From the NCBI RefSeq assembly GCF_020085105.1, contig NC_058042.1:21993001-22057000 (forward strand): a stretch of DNA of 64,000 nucleotides, written 5' to 3'. Origin of the DNA: Siniperca chuatsi (Eukaryota > Chordata > Actinopteri > Centrarchiformes > Sinipercidae). The number at the start of each line of letters is the position of its first letter. Within the stretch, counting starts at the first letter, position 1. A program made the translations under genes and the position numbers. The notes under the pieces are model-generated. The model was not told where the DNA came from, did no database searches, and saw only the letters and a list, made by a program, of their open reading frames with translations. Of the stretch, positions 1-11,369 are shown in pieces.

Positions 1-7
1 CTTCCAG

Positions 8-820
8 GTGTCTCGTAGAGGCGTGGTCCTTACTTCGGCAGCACTCTAATCGCCTCAACATGGGTGAGCTGCTGGGCTTCCTGTATGAGAGCTGCCAGGA
101 GCTGGGCCTCATGAAGGAGCTGCTCAAACTGCCCCTGGGCCTCACTGAACAGGTAGGAGAGCGATGAGTGAATGCATGGTTACATTGGTGGACATTTTTA
201 AAACCCTAACTCTTCACTATTCTGCTTGTACATTAATCTGTCTTTGTGTTTTTGGATTATAAAGTCGATGCCTAAAACTCGTGGTTCTTTGGTTTGTGTT
301 TCAGGAGTGTTTGGAGAAGTTTCTCCAGGGTACAGGGGGTCTCCAGAACAGAGAACTGCTGATGGTTCATTACCTTCAGCAGGCCAACTACATTCCTGCC
401 CTGCAGCTCAACCACAACCTCAAAATGAACCTGGTGGTATGTTTGACGCGCACATACAAAGTATTATGCTAATTTTCACAGAATTATCTTGATATACAGT
501 ATATGAAGTATTCAGAATCAGATGTAGAAATTATCAATTTAGAGATCTCAACTTTGAACCACAATATCCAAATATGAAAATGATAAATATATTATTATTG
601 TTATTATATAGAGAGAAGATACTTGAATCCCATAAGATTTATAACCACATTCTCTTACTACTTTGTTCCTAGAATGAGCGAGACCCAAAGCTTAAAGAAC
701 GGTCCAACACCAGGAACTCTATATTGGATCAGTATGGCAAAATTTTGCCTAGAGTCCAGAGGAAACTGGCGATGGAGAGAGCAAAGCCCTACCAGCATTC
801 CTATGCCATCCACAGAGAAG
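8..820 (+). other. ahctf1: End of ELYS alpha-helical domain (exons 8-152, 305-436, 673-820)
   Basis: These three exons encode the most conserved part of ELYS visible here. The first begins [11 protein letters not shown] and continues through an [20 protein letters not shown] helix. The second holds ECLEKFLQ and [13 protein letters not shown]. The third holds [20 protein letters not shown] and [16 protein letters not shown]. They match the human ELYS region between the solenoid and the disordered tail, by recall. All acceptors are AG and all donors GT. Confidence 0.9.
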
Positions 821-3800
821 GTAAGGAGGTGCTCAAATTGAATTCAAGTCCGTTATAATTTACCCCAGTGGTAAAATGTTTTGGAAACAGTATCAAAATG
901 TTAGTAGAAACTTCTCAAACCACACACGCATAAATCACTTACTCAGTATGTTCCACTCATATTTCTTTGCCAAAATATGGCTATTTTAGTTTTAATTTAA
1001 TCTAAACAACAGTTTAAAAAACATTATTTATCAAATATAAATAACATATTTACACACTGTGCTCCAGTTTCCCGGCCACAGCCACTGTCAACCATCACCA
1101 AGCGCTCTGCCAGTGAGAAGGTGATGTCGAGGGCCGGCTTCATCAACAATGTCCTGACCAAGATTGAGGAGGTGTGGTTAGGCAAAGGAGCTACACCACA
1201 GTCCTCCCCAGCCAAGAGGTGAGCAGAAAAAAAAAACAAAATTGCATCTCAGAGGTAATTTTTTATTATTATTATTATTGATTTGTTTGAATATTTTCTA
1301 ACCTTTTTCAATTTGTTTCTACCAGCCCCAGGGCAGCTGATGTTCAGAGCCCCAAGCCCTCCTCCTTGGCCCTTCCTGACCCCTTCCTGGGAACTCCAAT
1401 CACCATGACCTCCAAACGAAAGTCAAGGTACTCTCATAAGAGCTCCACGTTAGCCTGAGTGAAGCATACCATAAATATTTATTTGAACATAAAAGGATAA
1501 ACTTGTTTAAGTTTTTATTTTATGTTCCTCTGGCCCATGATAGTTTAATCAGTGTTTTTGAACATGTACTACTCTTTACTATAACCAGACAGAAGTTTGA
1601 TCCTTTATATTCTCAAGATCTCAAAATTAACTTAGTAATTGATTCTAAAATAAATGTAGTTGAGCATCAGAGGAAGGCATCTCTTAAAGGGTATAATTCA
1701 AATTTCCACAGTACTGATATATTATTTTTACAGACCTCACAGTAAAAACTCTTTAAGCCACATTATTGAACTGGGAAGTACATTATGCTGACCTAAGGTG
1801 TAGGAAATATTTGATATGGAAAACTATGCATGTAAATCTTATAGCATTTTTACAATCACAGCATCTTAAAGTAATTGATGCATTCCTTCCTCATCTTCAA
1901 TGTGACCCAGGCTGATGGACTTGGTGGTTCACCCCTCCTGTCAGACCCCTCGCCCTCTTCTCAGCCCTCCAAGACCCCCCAGCTCCTGGGTTTCTCCAAA
2001 GAGCACCATGAAGGCCCCTGAATTCAATCTGCTGCAAACACCGCAGGTTGTCAAGGTAGACAAGTGTGGAATTTTAATTATTTTTAAGTAATCAAAAGTC
2101 TATATTTCATTGACACTTGAAGTCACATCTATCTATCTCTCATCTATCAATTGACTTTGTATTCCTGGAGCATTTTGTTACTTACACTTTTTTCATGTTT
2201 TTGTTCTGTCAGCGAGCTCGGGCCTTGGCTGCTTCTGGCCCTGTGTTCTCAGCCTTCACTCCCCAGTCCATCCTACGCAGCAGCCTGAGGCCCACACCCG
2301 TCGTCACCCCTTCTGCTTCTCCAGGACGCTCCATCACCCCCCCACTCCGCAGCAAAGAGAGCCGGATCACCTTCATCGAAGAGGCAGAATCTCCTCAACC
2401 AGAGAAGGGCATCCGATGGACCAATGGGGTAAAACAAAGCACTAGATAGGAGTGGTGTGTTGACTCTGTGAAGCCACCTCACACATAAAACAAAAAACAA
2501 AACACTTTTTGGGCCAATATGCCATTCTTTAAGGTTGCAGCTCATTAGTTGGTTTTTAGCCTGGTATCTTTTAAAATAAGTGTAGTTACTACTTGGTTCT
2601 TGTGTGTTCATCATTACAGATTATAATGCACAATGTGCAATGTTCCACTAATATCAACAGATCACATCTCTCTTGAGCTGTTACCTAATTTGTGCTTAGT
2701 GGTCTGTATCAGCACCTCTTTCTCATTGGTTATCTTCTTTGTTTAGCTGGTAGGTTTGATTTTGTCTTTATAATAAAATGTGTCTTCCAATCTTCTTTGA
2801 AACCGTTTCCCTGTAGATGGCAGCAGACAGTGAGATTAGCTTGCTGACCAGAGGCTCCATGCTATCCAAGGCTGCACGTAAGACCTGGTCCCCAGAGCCC
2901 GCTGAGGAGGAACAGGATAGAGATGAGGAAGGGGAACAACCTCATGTAAAGTTCGTGCCTCCAGAAGGTGGTATTCCCTCACCACAGCTGAGATGCTTTG
3001 AGAGCAAGTCATCCTCCATCCATGAAGTCGCTGCAGAAAGCAGACCATCAGATGCAGCGCAAGCACAACTTAGCTTGAGTTTTGACGCCAGCCAGGCATC
3101 TGTCCGTTCAACAGACACCACTCTAGAGTACTATGATGCACCTCTCTCAGAAGAGCAGGAAACAGAGGAGAACCATACAGCTACAGAGAAAGATGAAGAG
3201 GTAGTGACAATGAACATCAAAGACCTAATTGAAAAGGAAGAACCAGAGGAAACGCCCTCACCAACCACTGAGCAAACCCCACTCCTGGCATCAGAGAATC
3301 TAGAACGGGAAGAATTGGAGGTGACGGAAGACGAAATATTTGAGGATGTGATAGAGATTGGTCATGAACTGGAATCTAAAAACGTGGAAGAAGTTCAGTC
3401 TGAAAAGGAGGATAAACAGGATGTTGAGTCAAGTTGCGAGCAAGAACATGCTGCAACTCTTGACCAAGAGGAGACGTTTAGTCACAATCAAGGTAATTCA
3501 TTTGATGAATTTGCTCTATTCGTTGCATTCAGAAATAAAAGGTGTTGAAAATATTCATGTGTCGCCACACTTCTCTAAAACATCGCTTGACACATTTTGT
3601 ACGCTACTAGTTTGTACCCAGGTAACTGAGAACACAATCTCTGGCACTGAGGTCGAATATCAGGATCAACCAGCGACAGCCACAGGCCAGGACGTCCAGT
3701 CAGAGGCCACTGAACCCACAGAGTTCATTGAGCACCTGAAACCATCTGGAGCCACTGAATCTACAAATAACGCAGAAGAGGAGCTGGAGCAATCAACAGG

Positions 3801-6800
3801 TCCATTCTTAAATTATGCATTTATACTATTAAAAAGTTCCAAGATATTACCACTTCATATTAGACAAGACTGTAGTGATTCAACATATACACAAGACTAT
3901 GGGGAAATGATAGAACTGTAAAGTATCTTCATAAAACAAATGTTTTTATGGTACTCTGAATACACTTGGCTTTTCTGAAACTCTTCAGTATAGGTTGAAA
4001 CATTATATTACCCAACCATTAAGTTGGTGGGTTTCAGTTTCTGTTACTTCCAATATTGAATTTACATGCTGTTGTTAGTGGTTTGGTTGACATTGACATG
4101 GATACTGATGGAGGTTTGGTTACTGTTATGTGGAAAAGGGATGATGATAATTAGTTTTTGTGTTGTTTGCCAGTAGATCTAACAGAGTTTGTGCAGAGAC
4201 ATCTGTTTGGCAGTGATTTGTCTCCTCCGCTCACCCGCTCAGGAATCCACAACGCATCACAGACCCAGACATCCTTCAACAGGTTTTTACCATTTTCTGT
4301 TTACAATAAGAAAAAAAGAAACACCAAGTTTTAAAAAAAAAAAATAAAAATTATTAAAAGCTCTCAAAAACTGCTTCCCGTACTGTCCTTTTCAGCTGCT
4401 TATCTGTTTGTTTTGTTTTTCACAAGTTAAAAGATCTCATTCTCCTTTCTCCCAGTGAGTCACTGGGTGAGGTTGAAGAGGAGGAGCAGGCAGCTACTGA
4501 AGCTCCTCCAGTGTTCACTAGCCAAAAATCTACTGCCTCTGTGACGTCCTCCGAGCCAACTGGCACAGACTCCCACTGTGAGGAAGATTGTACACACATG
4601 CACGTTAACACTGGTGCTCCAACTGTTACAGTGCTATTTTACTCAAACTTCTCTGCTTGTTCTTTCTTTTTATCTCCTAGCTGTTGTGAGTCTAAACGAT
4701 AGTGAAGAGCTTTCTAGCCCCGTGTCTGAGGAAGAAGACGACGAGGAGGAGTCTGATCAAGCTGAAGATGAAGAAGAGGAGGAGGAGGAGGAGGAGGACT
4801 CTGGTAGTGAGGTGGAGATCATTGAGGAGGTCCAGGGTAATGGGAGGCTGCCGCCCCTCCAACCCAATTCAGTCTTTGTACAACAGGGACACACACACTT
4901 CCTGCCAAGTCTATCAGAGCAGGAGGCTGCCGAGTTCTCTCTGATCACACCTGGTGCAGAGATGAAGGTAACAAATGTAAACCTGAAACAATTATTCAAT
5001 TAATTGATTGGTCGATCGACCATCTGTCAGCAACAATTTTAATAATCATTTATCAAGGAAAATGCCAAACAATCTCTGATTCCAGCTTCTTTAATGTCAG
5101 GATTTGCTAGTTTTCTGTTGTTTTTATATTGTATGATTTTGGACTGTGGGTCAGTAAAACAACACATTTGAAGAAGTCACCTTGGGTTCTAGAAAATGTT
5201 CATAATTTTCTAACATTTTATAGACTAAATCATTAATCTATTAATTGCAACAAAAAATCAACAAATAACTTCTCATGCATGTTTGCACTTTTACAGATTG
5301 TAGAGGAAGACATGGAGGGTGAGGTGGTGATGGTGAGGCTCGGGGCAGATGAAGAAGTGATGGAGGCAGATGAGGTTGAAGAGCAAGGATCATCATACAT
5401 GGAGCTCAAACCCTCTACCACTCTCCTGGTACCCCTGGAGCTTATGGAGGGGCAGGGCGGCCTGGTGGATAATTCTCAGCTGGGTCTTCCTGTGCTTCAG
5501 CAAACAGATGACCTGAGGACTGAAGCTCACGGCGGCTTCTCTCTGATGCTGGATATGGACGAGGATGGTGATAAAGAGGCAGACACACTGCCTATGGAGA
5601 ATGATCTGCAATTCTCTGACCCCCCCATCCTATCTCCAGCAGTGGATGAACTTTTGGAGGCTAGTGATGAATTTATGGCCGAACCTGAGATTATTATTTT
5701 AGGCACAGATGATCAGGATCCTCCTGTGTCTGGAGAAGCCTCCGAAGAGGACCAGAGGAAAGAAATGGACATCTTGGATGGAGTTGACATAGATGGACCG
5801 ACTTGTAACTCAGAACTTGTAAAACTTGTTGACCAAGCTGACCTACAAACTGAAAATCCTGAGGCAAACCATGAGACAGAGGATGCTAAAGAAGAGAGGG
5901 ATGCAGAGTTAGTAATTTTGGCTGAAGAACATCAACTTGCAGGTCTTTCAATGTCTGAGCCAACTCCATTGGGAGGTCTCCCAGCAGTTGTAGATGACAA
6001 AGACTCTACGGCAGAGAAAGATGCTGCTGAGGAGGAGATGGAAGACGAGGTGGACAAACCGCACACCACACCACCTGCTGAGGAGCAGGACACCCCAAGG
6101 CCTGCTGAGGAGCAGGACACCCCAAGGCCTGCTGAGGAGCAGGACACCCCAAGGCCTGCTGAGGAGCAAGAAGAGCCTGAAGAGAATGGGCCTGTTAATA
6201 TGGACACAGAGATTGTCCCCAGCGCAGAGACAGTGATTGTTCTGGAGGAGAAGCAGCAGGGCCACAAAGCCTCAGCAGAGACAGAAGAGGATGACAGGGA
6301 AGAAATTACGACTGAGAAAGAAACAAAAAAAAGAACCAGGGGAAGACCAAGAAAACATAAAGATGTTGAAGAAGAGAAACCTGTGTCAAATAGCCACCCA
6401 GAGGAACCGCCTGTGCCAGAGACCCCCACTTCTCAGAGGAAAAAGAAAGCTCCTTCCACCCCAACACGCAGGACCACAAGAGGGAGGACAGTTACCTTTA
6501 TCTCTCCCCTCCTGGAGGAAGCAGAGGAGGATGGAAAAGTAGAGGAGGCAGAAACGGGCACTCTGGTCCCGGCCTCACCTAGTCGTACACCCAGAAAAAG
6601 CAAACAGAACAAAGAAATCAAAGTCCGAGCTAGCACACCCCGAAGAAGTACTCCAAAAGCTCAGCCGGAGCCTCCTAAAGACGAGGTTGAAGAGGGGGTG
6701 GCCATGGATGATGACACCACAGTTGCATCAACCTCCAAGGCCTCTTCTCCAGCCAGACGGCGGGTTTCCCAAAGGGCCACGTCAACAAGGACCAGCCAAA

Positions 6801-9293
6801 GGTCCCAAAGTGAGGAGGTGTCTGCAACCACAGAGGTTGAATTCAAAGAAGACCAAAAGGATGAGGTCACACATACAAAGATTTCTAGACAAACAAGCTC
6901 CAAGACTCCTACACCAGCCAAATGCAGAACCACTCAAGGAAACACTCCGAGGAGGTCCAGCAGAAGGATATTGAGTAGCAGTGAGGTGTTGTCAACACCA
7001 TTAGAGATCTTAAAAGAAGAGAAGGAACAGGAGGAGGTCAAACACAACTCCAGGAAAACTAAGACAGAATCATTAGAGCCAGCCCTGCTGGAGGAGGAGA
7101 ACAAAAAACAGCAACTTTCCAGCCCCGGCAGGACGACTAGACAGTCCAACCGGATTACCCTAAACGTTTATCCACAAGTAAGGATTCAAAAATGTCTAAT
7201 TTTTTCCATGTTGTTGATGTTGAATAAGCTGAAAGCTGTCACAGATAAGAGAATGTTTTTAATCAGTAACATACCAAGAATGTAAAGCTTCATAGATCAT
7301 CTTGTTCACCATCATCTGATATTAAGCTAATATTTTTGTTTGACATTAAAACTGTTAAATTACTTTTCTCATTAATATTTTTGAGACACAACGTTCCATA
7401 AAATGATTAGTTTTAACTCATTTTCAGTTTCACCCGTTTTGTCCATTATACGTTATTCCACATTACATGTTGATAAACCTGATCCATCCACTGTCAATCA
7501 TTGATGACATTTAACACTCGCAGGTGAAACTGGTTCCTGTATCACTTCCTCAGAGTGCAAGAAAGACGAGAGGAGAGACAATTACTGAAAATATAAAAGA
7601 AAGTGAGGCTCTACCTGAGCCTGCACTTAACAGCAACACTGGTCACACCAACTCCGTTCGTCCAACTAGAAACAAACTCTGGGATTACCCTGAGGAAGAC
7701 CTTCCCTTACTGGACTCGCCATTGGAGGTGAATTCTGAAACCCCTGTCGCAGATGCCCTCATCAAGAGACTTCAGGATGAGGAAGAGAAGCAGGAAGGTA
7801 TGTATGAGGCTGTGTACGGACCAGAAATAATACTGTTATTATTACTATTGTAATAGACCATAAAACAAAATACAGTGTTCTGTAATCTATTAATCGTGAC
7901 ACACTGTTTTAACATTTTGTACAGTTTTTTTCTGTGAGACATCTGCTCTGAAATAAAGAAGTTTAAATGTGTGGACATGAATGTATAAAAGTGTCAACTC
8001 TTTGTTATACAGGAGGAGTAGTCGTCACAAAGATGGTAAGAACTAGCAAGAGGGGCACAAAGTCGTCTGTGGGGCAGGTTCACTCATTGCTTCCTGTGAA
8101 AGACGGCCTGGTCCCCGAACCCGAGGAGGACGAGTCTAGTCCAGGCGAGCACTCATTCATCTACTCCCCCTCGCGAAGAAGAACAAGAGGTGAGCCGTGT
8201 TTCTGTTTTTAACTGTATGTCCACGCATCCATTTATCCATGGTGGTTTTAACCCCGTGTTGTGTCTGTGTTTCAGCTAATAGAGCGGAGTCTCCTGGCCT
8301 GAGTGAAGGGTCTGCAGCGCCTGTCACTCGAAGCAGGAGAAGAGTTGTCAAAGATGCCTCTGCTGCTCCTCATGTAAGTGCTTCTGCTTATGAGCTTGAC
8401 ACTGTTAGTGTGGAGGAGGCTGAATTTGTGTTTTTAACCTAATCATTATTAGTCTGTAGGTCAGATTTTCTAACATGTGATCCCGTTAGCTCATTGTTAG
8501 CTTTGCACAAAGTTAGATAGTTGTTTTTGATTGAAAATTAAATTTTTAAAATTACTGGGGGTTTTTTTGTTTTTGTTTTTTATTAAAACAAATATTGACT
8601 AAGACCACTCTAGTGTGATATTAGCTGACTGTATGCAAATCAGTGTAGCAATTTGTTGCTTTTTCTACACTCTATTTGTAGTCATGTAGATGTCTTCTGT
8701 CTACCAGCCTTTGAACAGGATGTTTGCACAAACAAAAGAGCCTCTTCACTGCTCTGAAATGATGGGAGCCCATATCTCAAGGATTATAGCTTAATTTGAA
8801 AAGAACAAAAAGCATTTTCATTTTTTAACCTTCTTTTTTTCAGGATGAAACTGCCGTGGAAGAAGATCACGTGGAAGTGGAGAAAGCAGAAGGTGTTTCT
8901 AAGAGCAGAAAAACAGGCAAACGAGCAACCAAGTAAGATTGTGATTGAGCCCTAAGACTGACGATACGACACATAACTGTTTAGTTTTATGAATTTTAGT
9001 CTTAATGTTACAAACCAGACTACATCATTTTTCAGTGACATAAATCAGTTCATAGTGTGCTCTGTTTGTTACTTTGTTCTTTCTCCACCTTCAGATCCAA
9101 AGTAGTTTCAGAGCCGCCTCCCATAGCAGAGGTGGACCTGATCTCGCCCCTGCCCAGCCCTGCTGATCCGCTCCCGCGAGCACAGAAGAGGATTAAAGAG
9201 GGAGAGGCCCCAATCTCGAGCATGAACCTTCGACGCAAACGCATAATGGACACCGTTTTCACAAAACCTGTCACGCGGAGGAAGAAACTTTAA
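8..9293 (+). CDS. ahctf1: ELYS/AHCTF1 nucleoporin, 3' portion (18 exons)
   Basis: ELYS binds chromatin at mitotic exit and recruits the Nup107-160 complex to seed nuclear pores. Exons: 8-152, 305-436, 673-820, 1068-1218, 1326-1427, 1911-2055, 2213-2428, 2817-3492, 3611-3799, 4177-4282, 4456-4589, 4681-4967, 5297-7177, 7524-7797, 8013-8189, 8276-8373, 8844-8932, 9095-9293. Phases agree throughout, giving 1715 codons and a TAA stop. Identity rests on recalled human [21 protein letters not shown] and YVPALQLN-type segments at the end of the helical domain, [16 protein letters not shown], an AT-hook, and an [10 protein letters not shown]-containing basic C-terminus. The beta-propeller and most of the helical domain lie upstream of the window. 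Bases 1-7 look like an intron end (CTTCCAG), with the first base of the exon completing a split Gln codon. Least certain junction: 3492 to 3611. Confidence 0.93.
2213..2428 (+). other. ahctf1: ELYS exon with FTPQSILR block and RITF motif
   Basis: The 72-codon exon carries [18 protein letters not shown] and SPGRSITPP, matching a short conserved block in human ELYS ([15 protein letters not shown], by recall). Many Ser/Thr-Pro pairs suggest phosphorylation by mitotic kinases. RITF at 2363-2374, followed by an acidic stretch, fits the loose pattern of a PP1-docking RVxF motif. ELYS family members are known to recruit PP1, but this particular site is only a candidate. Confidence 0.75.
4177..4967 (+). 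other. ahctf1: ELYS acidic segment (exons 4177-4282, 4456-4589, 4681-4967)
   Basis: These exons encode part of the long disordered middle of ELYS. The third is extremely acidic: from about 4728 to 4830 it is almost all Glu/Asp, with a run of nine Glu from a GAA/GAG repeat near 4771-4797, then [21 protein letters not shown]. Such runs can give poly-Ser in antisense frames, which should not be read as genes. Junction phases are 1/2/1 and consistent. Confidence 0.8.
5297..7177 (+). other. ahctf1: Large ELYS exon: acidic N-half, AT-hook and basic C-half
   Basis: This single 1881-nt exon encodes 627 residues. Its first half is Glu/Asp-rich and contains a 27-bp tandem repeat at 6074-6181. The second half turns basic and Ser/Thr-Pro rich. 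A canonical AT-hook core, [10 protein letters not shown], lies at 6332-6361. RGRTVTF (6482-6499) is a weaker AT-hook-like sequence and also fits an RVxF pattern. Repeated TPRR, SPARR and TRTSQR motifs resemble the chromatin-binding tail of ELYS. A single giant exon for the disordered region is what I recall for vertebrate AHCTF1. Confidence 0.88.
6074..6181 (+). repeat. In-frame 27-bp minisatellite, four copies
   Basis: Three identical 27-bp copies (6074-6100, 6101-6127, 6128-6154) and a diverging fourth (6155-6181) encode PAEEQDTPR in tandem inside the large ELYS exon. Because the unit is a multiple of three, copy-number change keeps the frame. Confidence 0.95.
8844..9293 (+). other. ahctf1: ELYS C-terminal exons with nucleosome-binding type tail
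   Basis: The last two coding exons (8844-8932, 9095-9293) end in [15 protein letters not shown], then LRRKR and TRRKKL before TAA. Human ELYS ends similarly (LISPLASPAD, then Lys/Arg-rich residues, by recall). The region is known in the family for nucleosome and DNA contact. The split Lys codon AA|A joins the two exons. Confidence 0.9.
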
Positions 9294-9945
9294 GGGGGTT
9301 GGTGGTGGTTTGAACCAGTGAGCCTCAGACAGCCACCAGAAGATTTGAACCAACTCGTTCAGAAGCTGTCAAATAAAAGTGTATGCCTAAACTCATGATG
9401 GTTCTATTTCCTCAAATGCCTCACAGTGCTGCGGTTGTCTTTTGTATATTGACTTCCCTGTAGGACAATAAAATAGAAACAATATAGGCATGAAAATATA
9501 TTTTTGGGACAAAACACACTGGTGGATAGCAGTGTGAGAGAGGACTATATTTTTAGAGTTTACGTGTCCCGCTCGTACTAACTCGTTTTCACTTGATATT
9601 GTATCTGTGGCCATTTTGTGTTGGACATTTTGCGATATTCCTCGTAATCATCTTAATTCTCTGGGCACCGATAACGCAAGGGAAAGCAATCGATGTGGGC
9701 TTTTAGAAGCTCCCATTAATAAAACCAGAGAGACTGAACTGAACCTGCCTCTGATGAAGAGGTTTTATTTACTTTCTTTTTAATTTTAAGGTGTTTTTTT
9801 TTTTTTTTCTTTTACTTTTAAGATTTGCTGTTTTTTCTATTTAAGAAGAAAAGCAACCAACCCAGTGGAGATAAAAGGTTTCTACTGACAACGTTTGTAT
9901 ATAGTCTTTTGCTATGTTTCAAATAAAGTTAATAAATAAATCTTA
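9294..9945 (+). other. ahctf1: ahctf1 3' UTR with alternative poly(A) signals
   Basis: AATAAA hexamers occur at 9372-9377, 9718-9723, 9922-9927 and 9931-9940 (overlapping pair), downstream of the stop on the same strand. Short (about 90 nt) and long (about 650 nt) 3' UTRs are therefore possible. The usual site cannot be told from sequence. Confidence 0.6.
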
Positions 9946-10980
9946 AAGAATTATGTTCATTTTGAAGTTTTAAGTGTCTGGAATGCATTTGATCATCTAA
10001 TCAGACTGCCTATGCCATAGTCTTAAAATTTCAGTCGATTTGGGGAATTTTTTGTGAGACTTGTACACTATTGCCATCAGATTTGGACTGTTTTTGTATG
10101 TCATGGGGATGTTGTATAGTGTGAAAGAAACAAAAAAGACTTGCACAGCGGTTTGGTGTTAAAAGCTGTTTTGGGAAATGTTAATAGGCTTGTTTAATTA
10201 AATTTATGGCAACCACCATCTGACACATAGGCTATTTTCTGATGAATGTATGTAGAATGTCTTATTTTTGATCACTGCTCTTTGATAAATATGGTAAAGC
10301 TTGAATACTTCTGGTGTTGATTGATTGTCTCAGTTCAATTTACTGTCTGAAGTGCTTGTTAGTTTGGTGGGTGGATGGAGTGACCGGCCCACAAAGCCTT
10401 TTTCTTTCTGTCTGATCAAGGTGTGTAGCGAACCAATGAAAGGATCTACAAGCCTCTAATTATCCTTCACAAATAGCCAAGACCTCATCCTGTTGGTGCC
10501 TCACATATTAGACGTTCATTGAACTTCATTAGCTTCAAGTTTGAAATGTGGTTGATGTAAGAACTTTTAGCTGTTTTAGGGTGAAGTTTGATTTCAGAGA
10601 AAGTCACTGCAATGTTGCCATAATTGTAGCTGTAAACGTGTAACTGCCCTGTTGAAATTTGACTCTCCTGTTTCCCAGTTCTGTCTCTCTTCTATAATTT
10701 ATGGTGGTTGACAAGTTGAAAGTGAGACTGACCTTATCTCTACTGTCCCACTTCACTAACAAAACCCCAGGCTAAAGCTAATTAAAAGCATATTATTTCT
10801 TCCCATATTAAATGCTGATTATTACTTTTTATATTCATGTTACCAGTTAATATTTAATTTTAGTCTGTAGCAGTCTGTCTGTTTTAGTTTAGACTCGAGT
10901 GTTTAGGGTCACATCCACCATTCAAGTAAATAAACTGTTTTTTCCATCATGTTTTCAGTCAACCCTCCAAACAGGCTAAT
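9946..10980. other. ahctf1-kif28 intergenic / 5' leader region
   Basis: About 1 kb of AT-rich sequence with no coding signal. It should hold the kif28 promoter, but no TATA box or CpG cluster stands out. A pyrimidine tract ending in TTTTCAG at 10952-10958 looks like a splice acceptor 22 nt before the first kif28 ATG, so kif28 may have a non-coding first exon somewhere in this stretch. Confidence 0.4.
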
Positions 10981-11320
10981 ATGGACACCACCTGTCACAC
11001 TGACCTGGTTGTGTCCATGTCAGCGTGTAACTCGACACAGTCCTGCGTTGTTCTGCGTGAGGGAGCCGATCATTCTCACTCAGTCTGCCAGTCTCCTGTG
11101 CTGATACCTGCCTGCTGCACCATGAGGGCCAAAGCCTCAGACATGCACTGCAAGGACTGCGTCAAAGTGGCCGTCAGAGTGCGACCATTCAACAAGGTCA
11201 GTGAATACAAGATCATTTATTTCTTATTTTACACAATTTTGCCTTTATTTATTTGCCTGATGTTTTCCTAATGTATATATATCACAATGTACTGTATTCT
11301 GATGGTATCACATTCACTTA

Positions 11321-11369
<49 letters not shown>

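Noticed and set aside
5932-6429. Long reverse-strand Ser-rich frame
   Set aside because: It is the antisense shadow of the Glu-rich ELYS exon.
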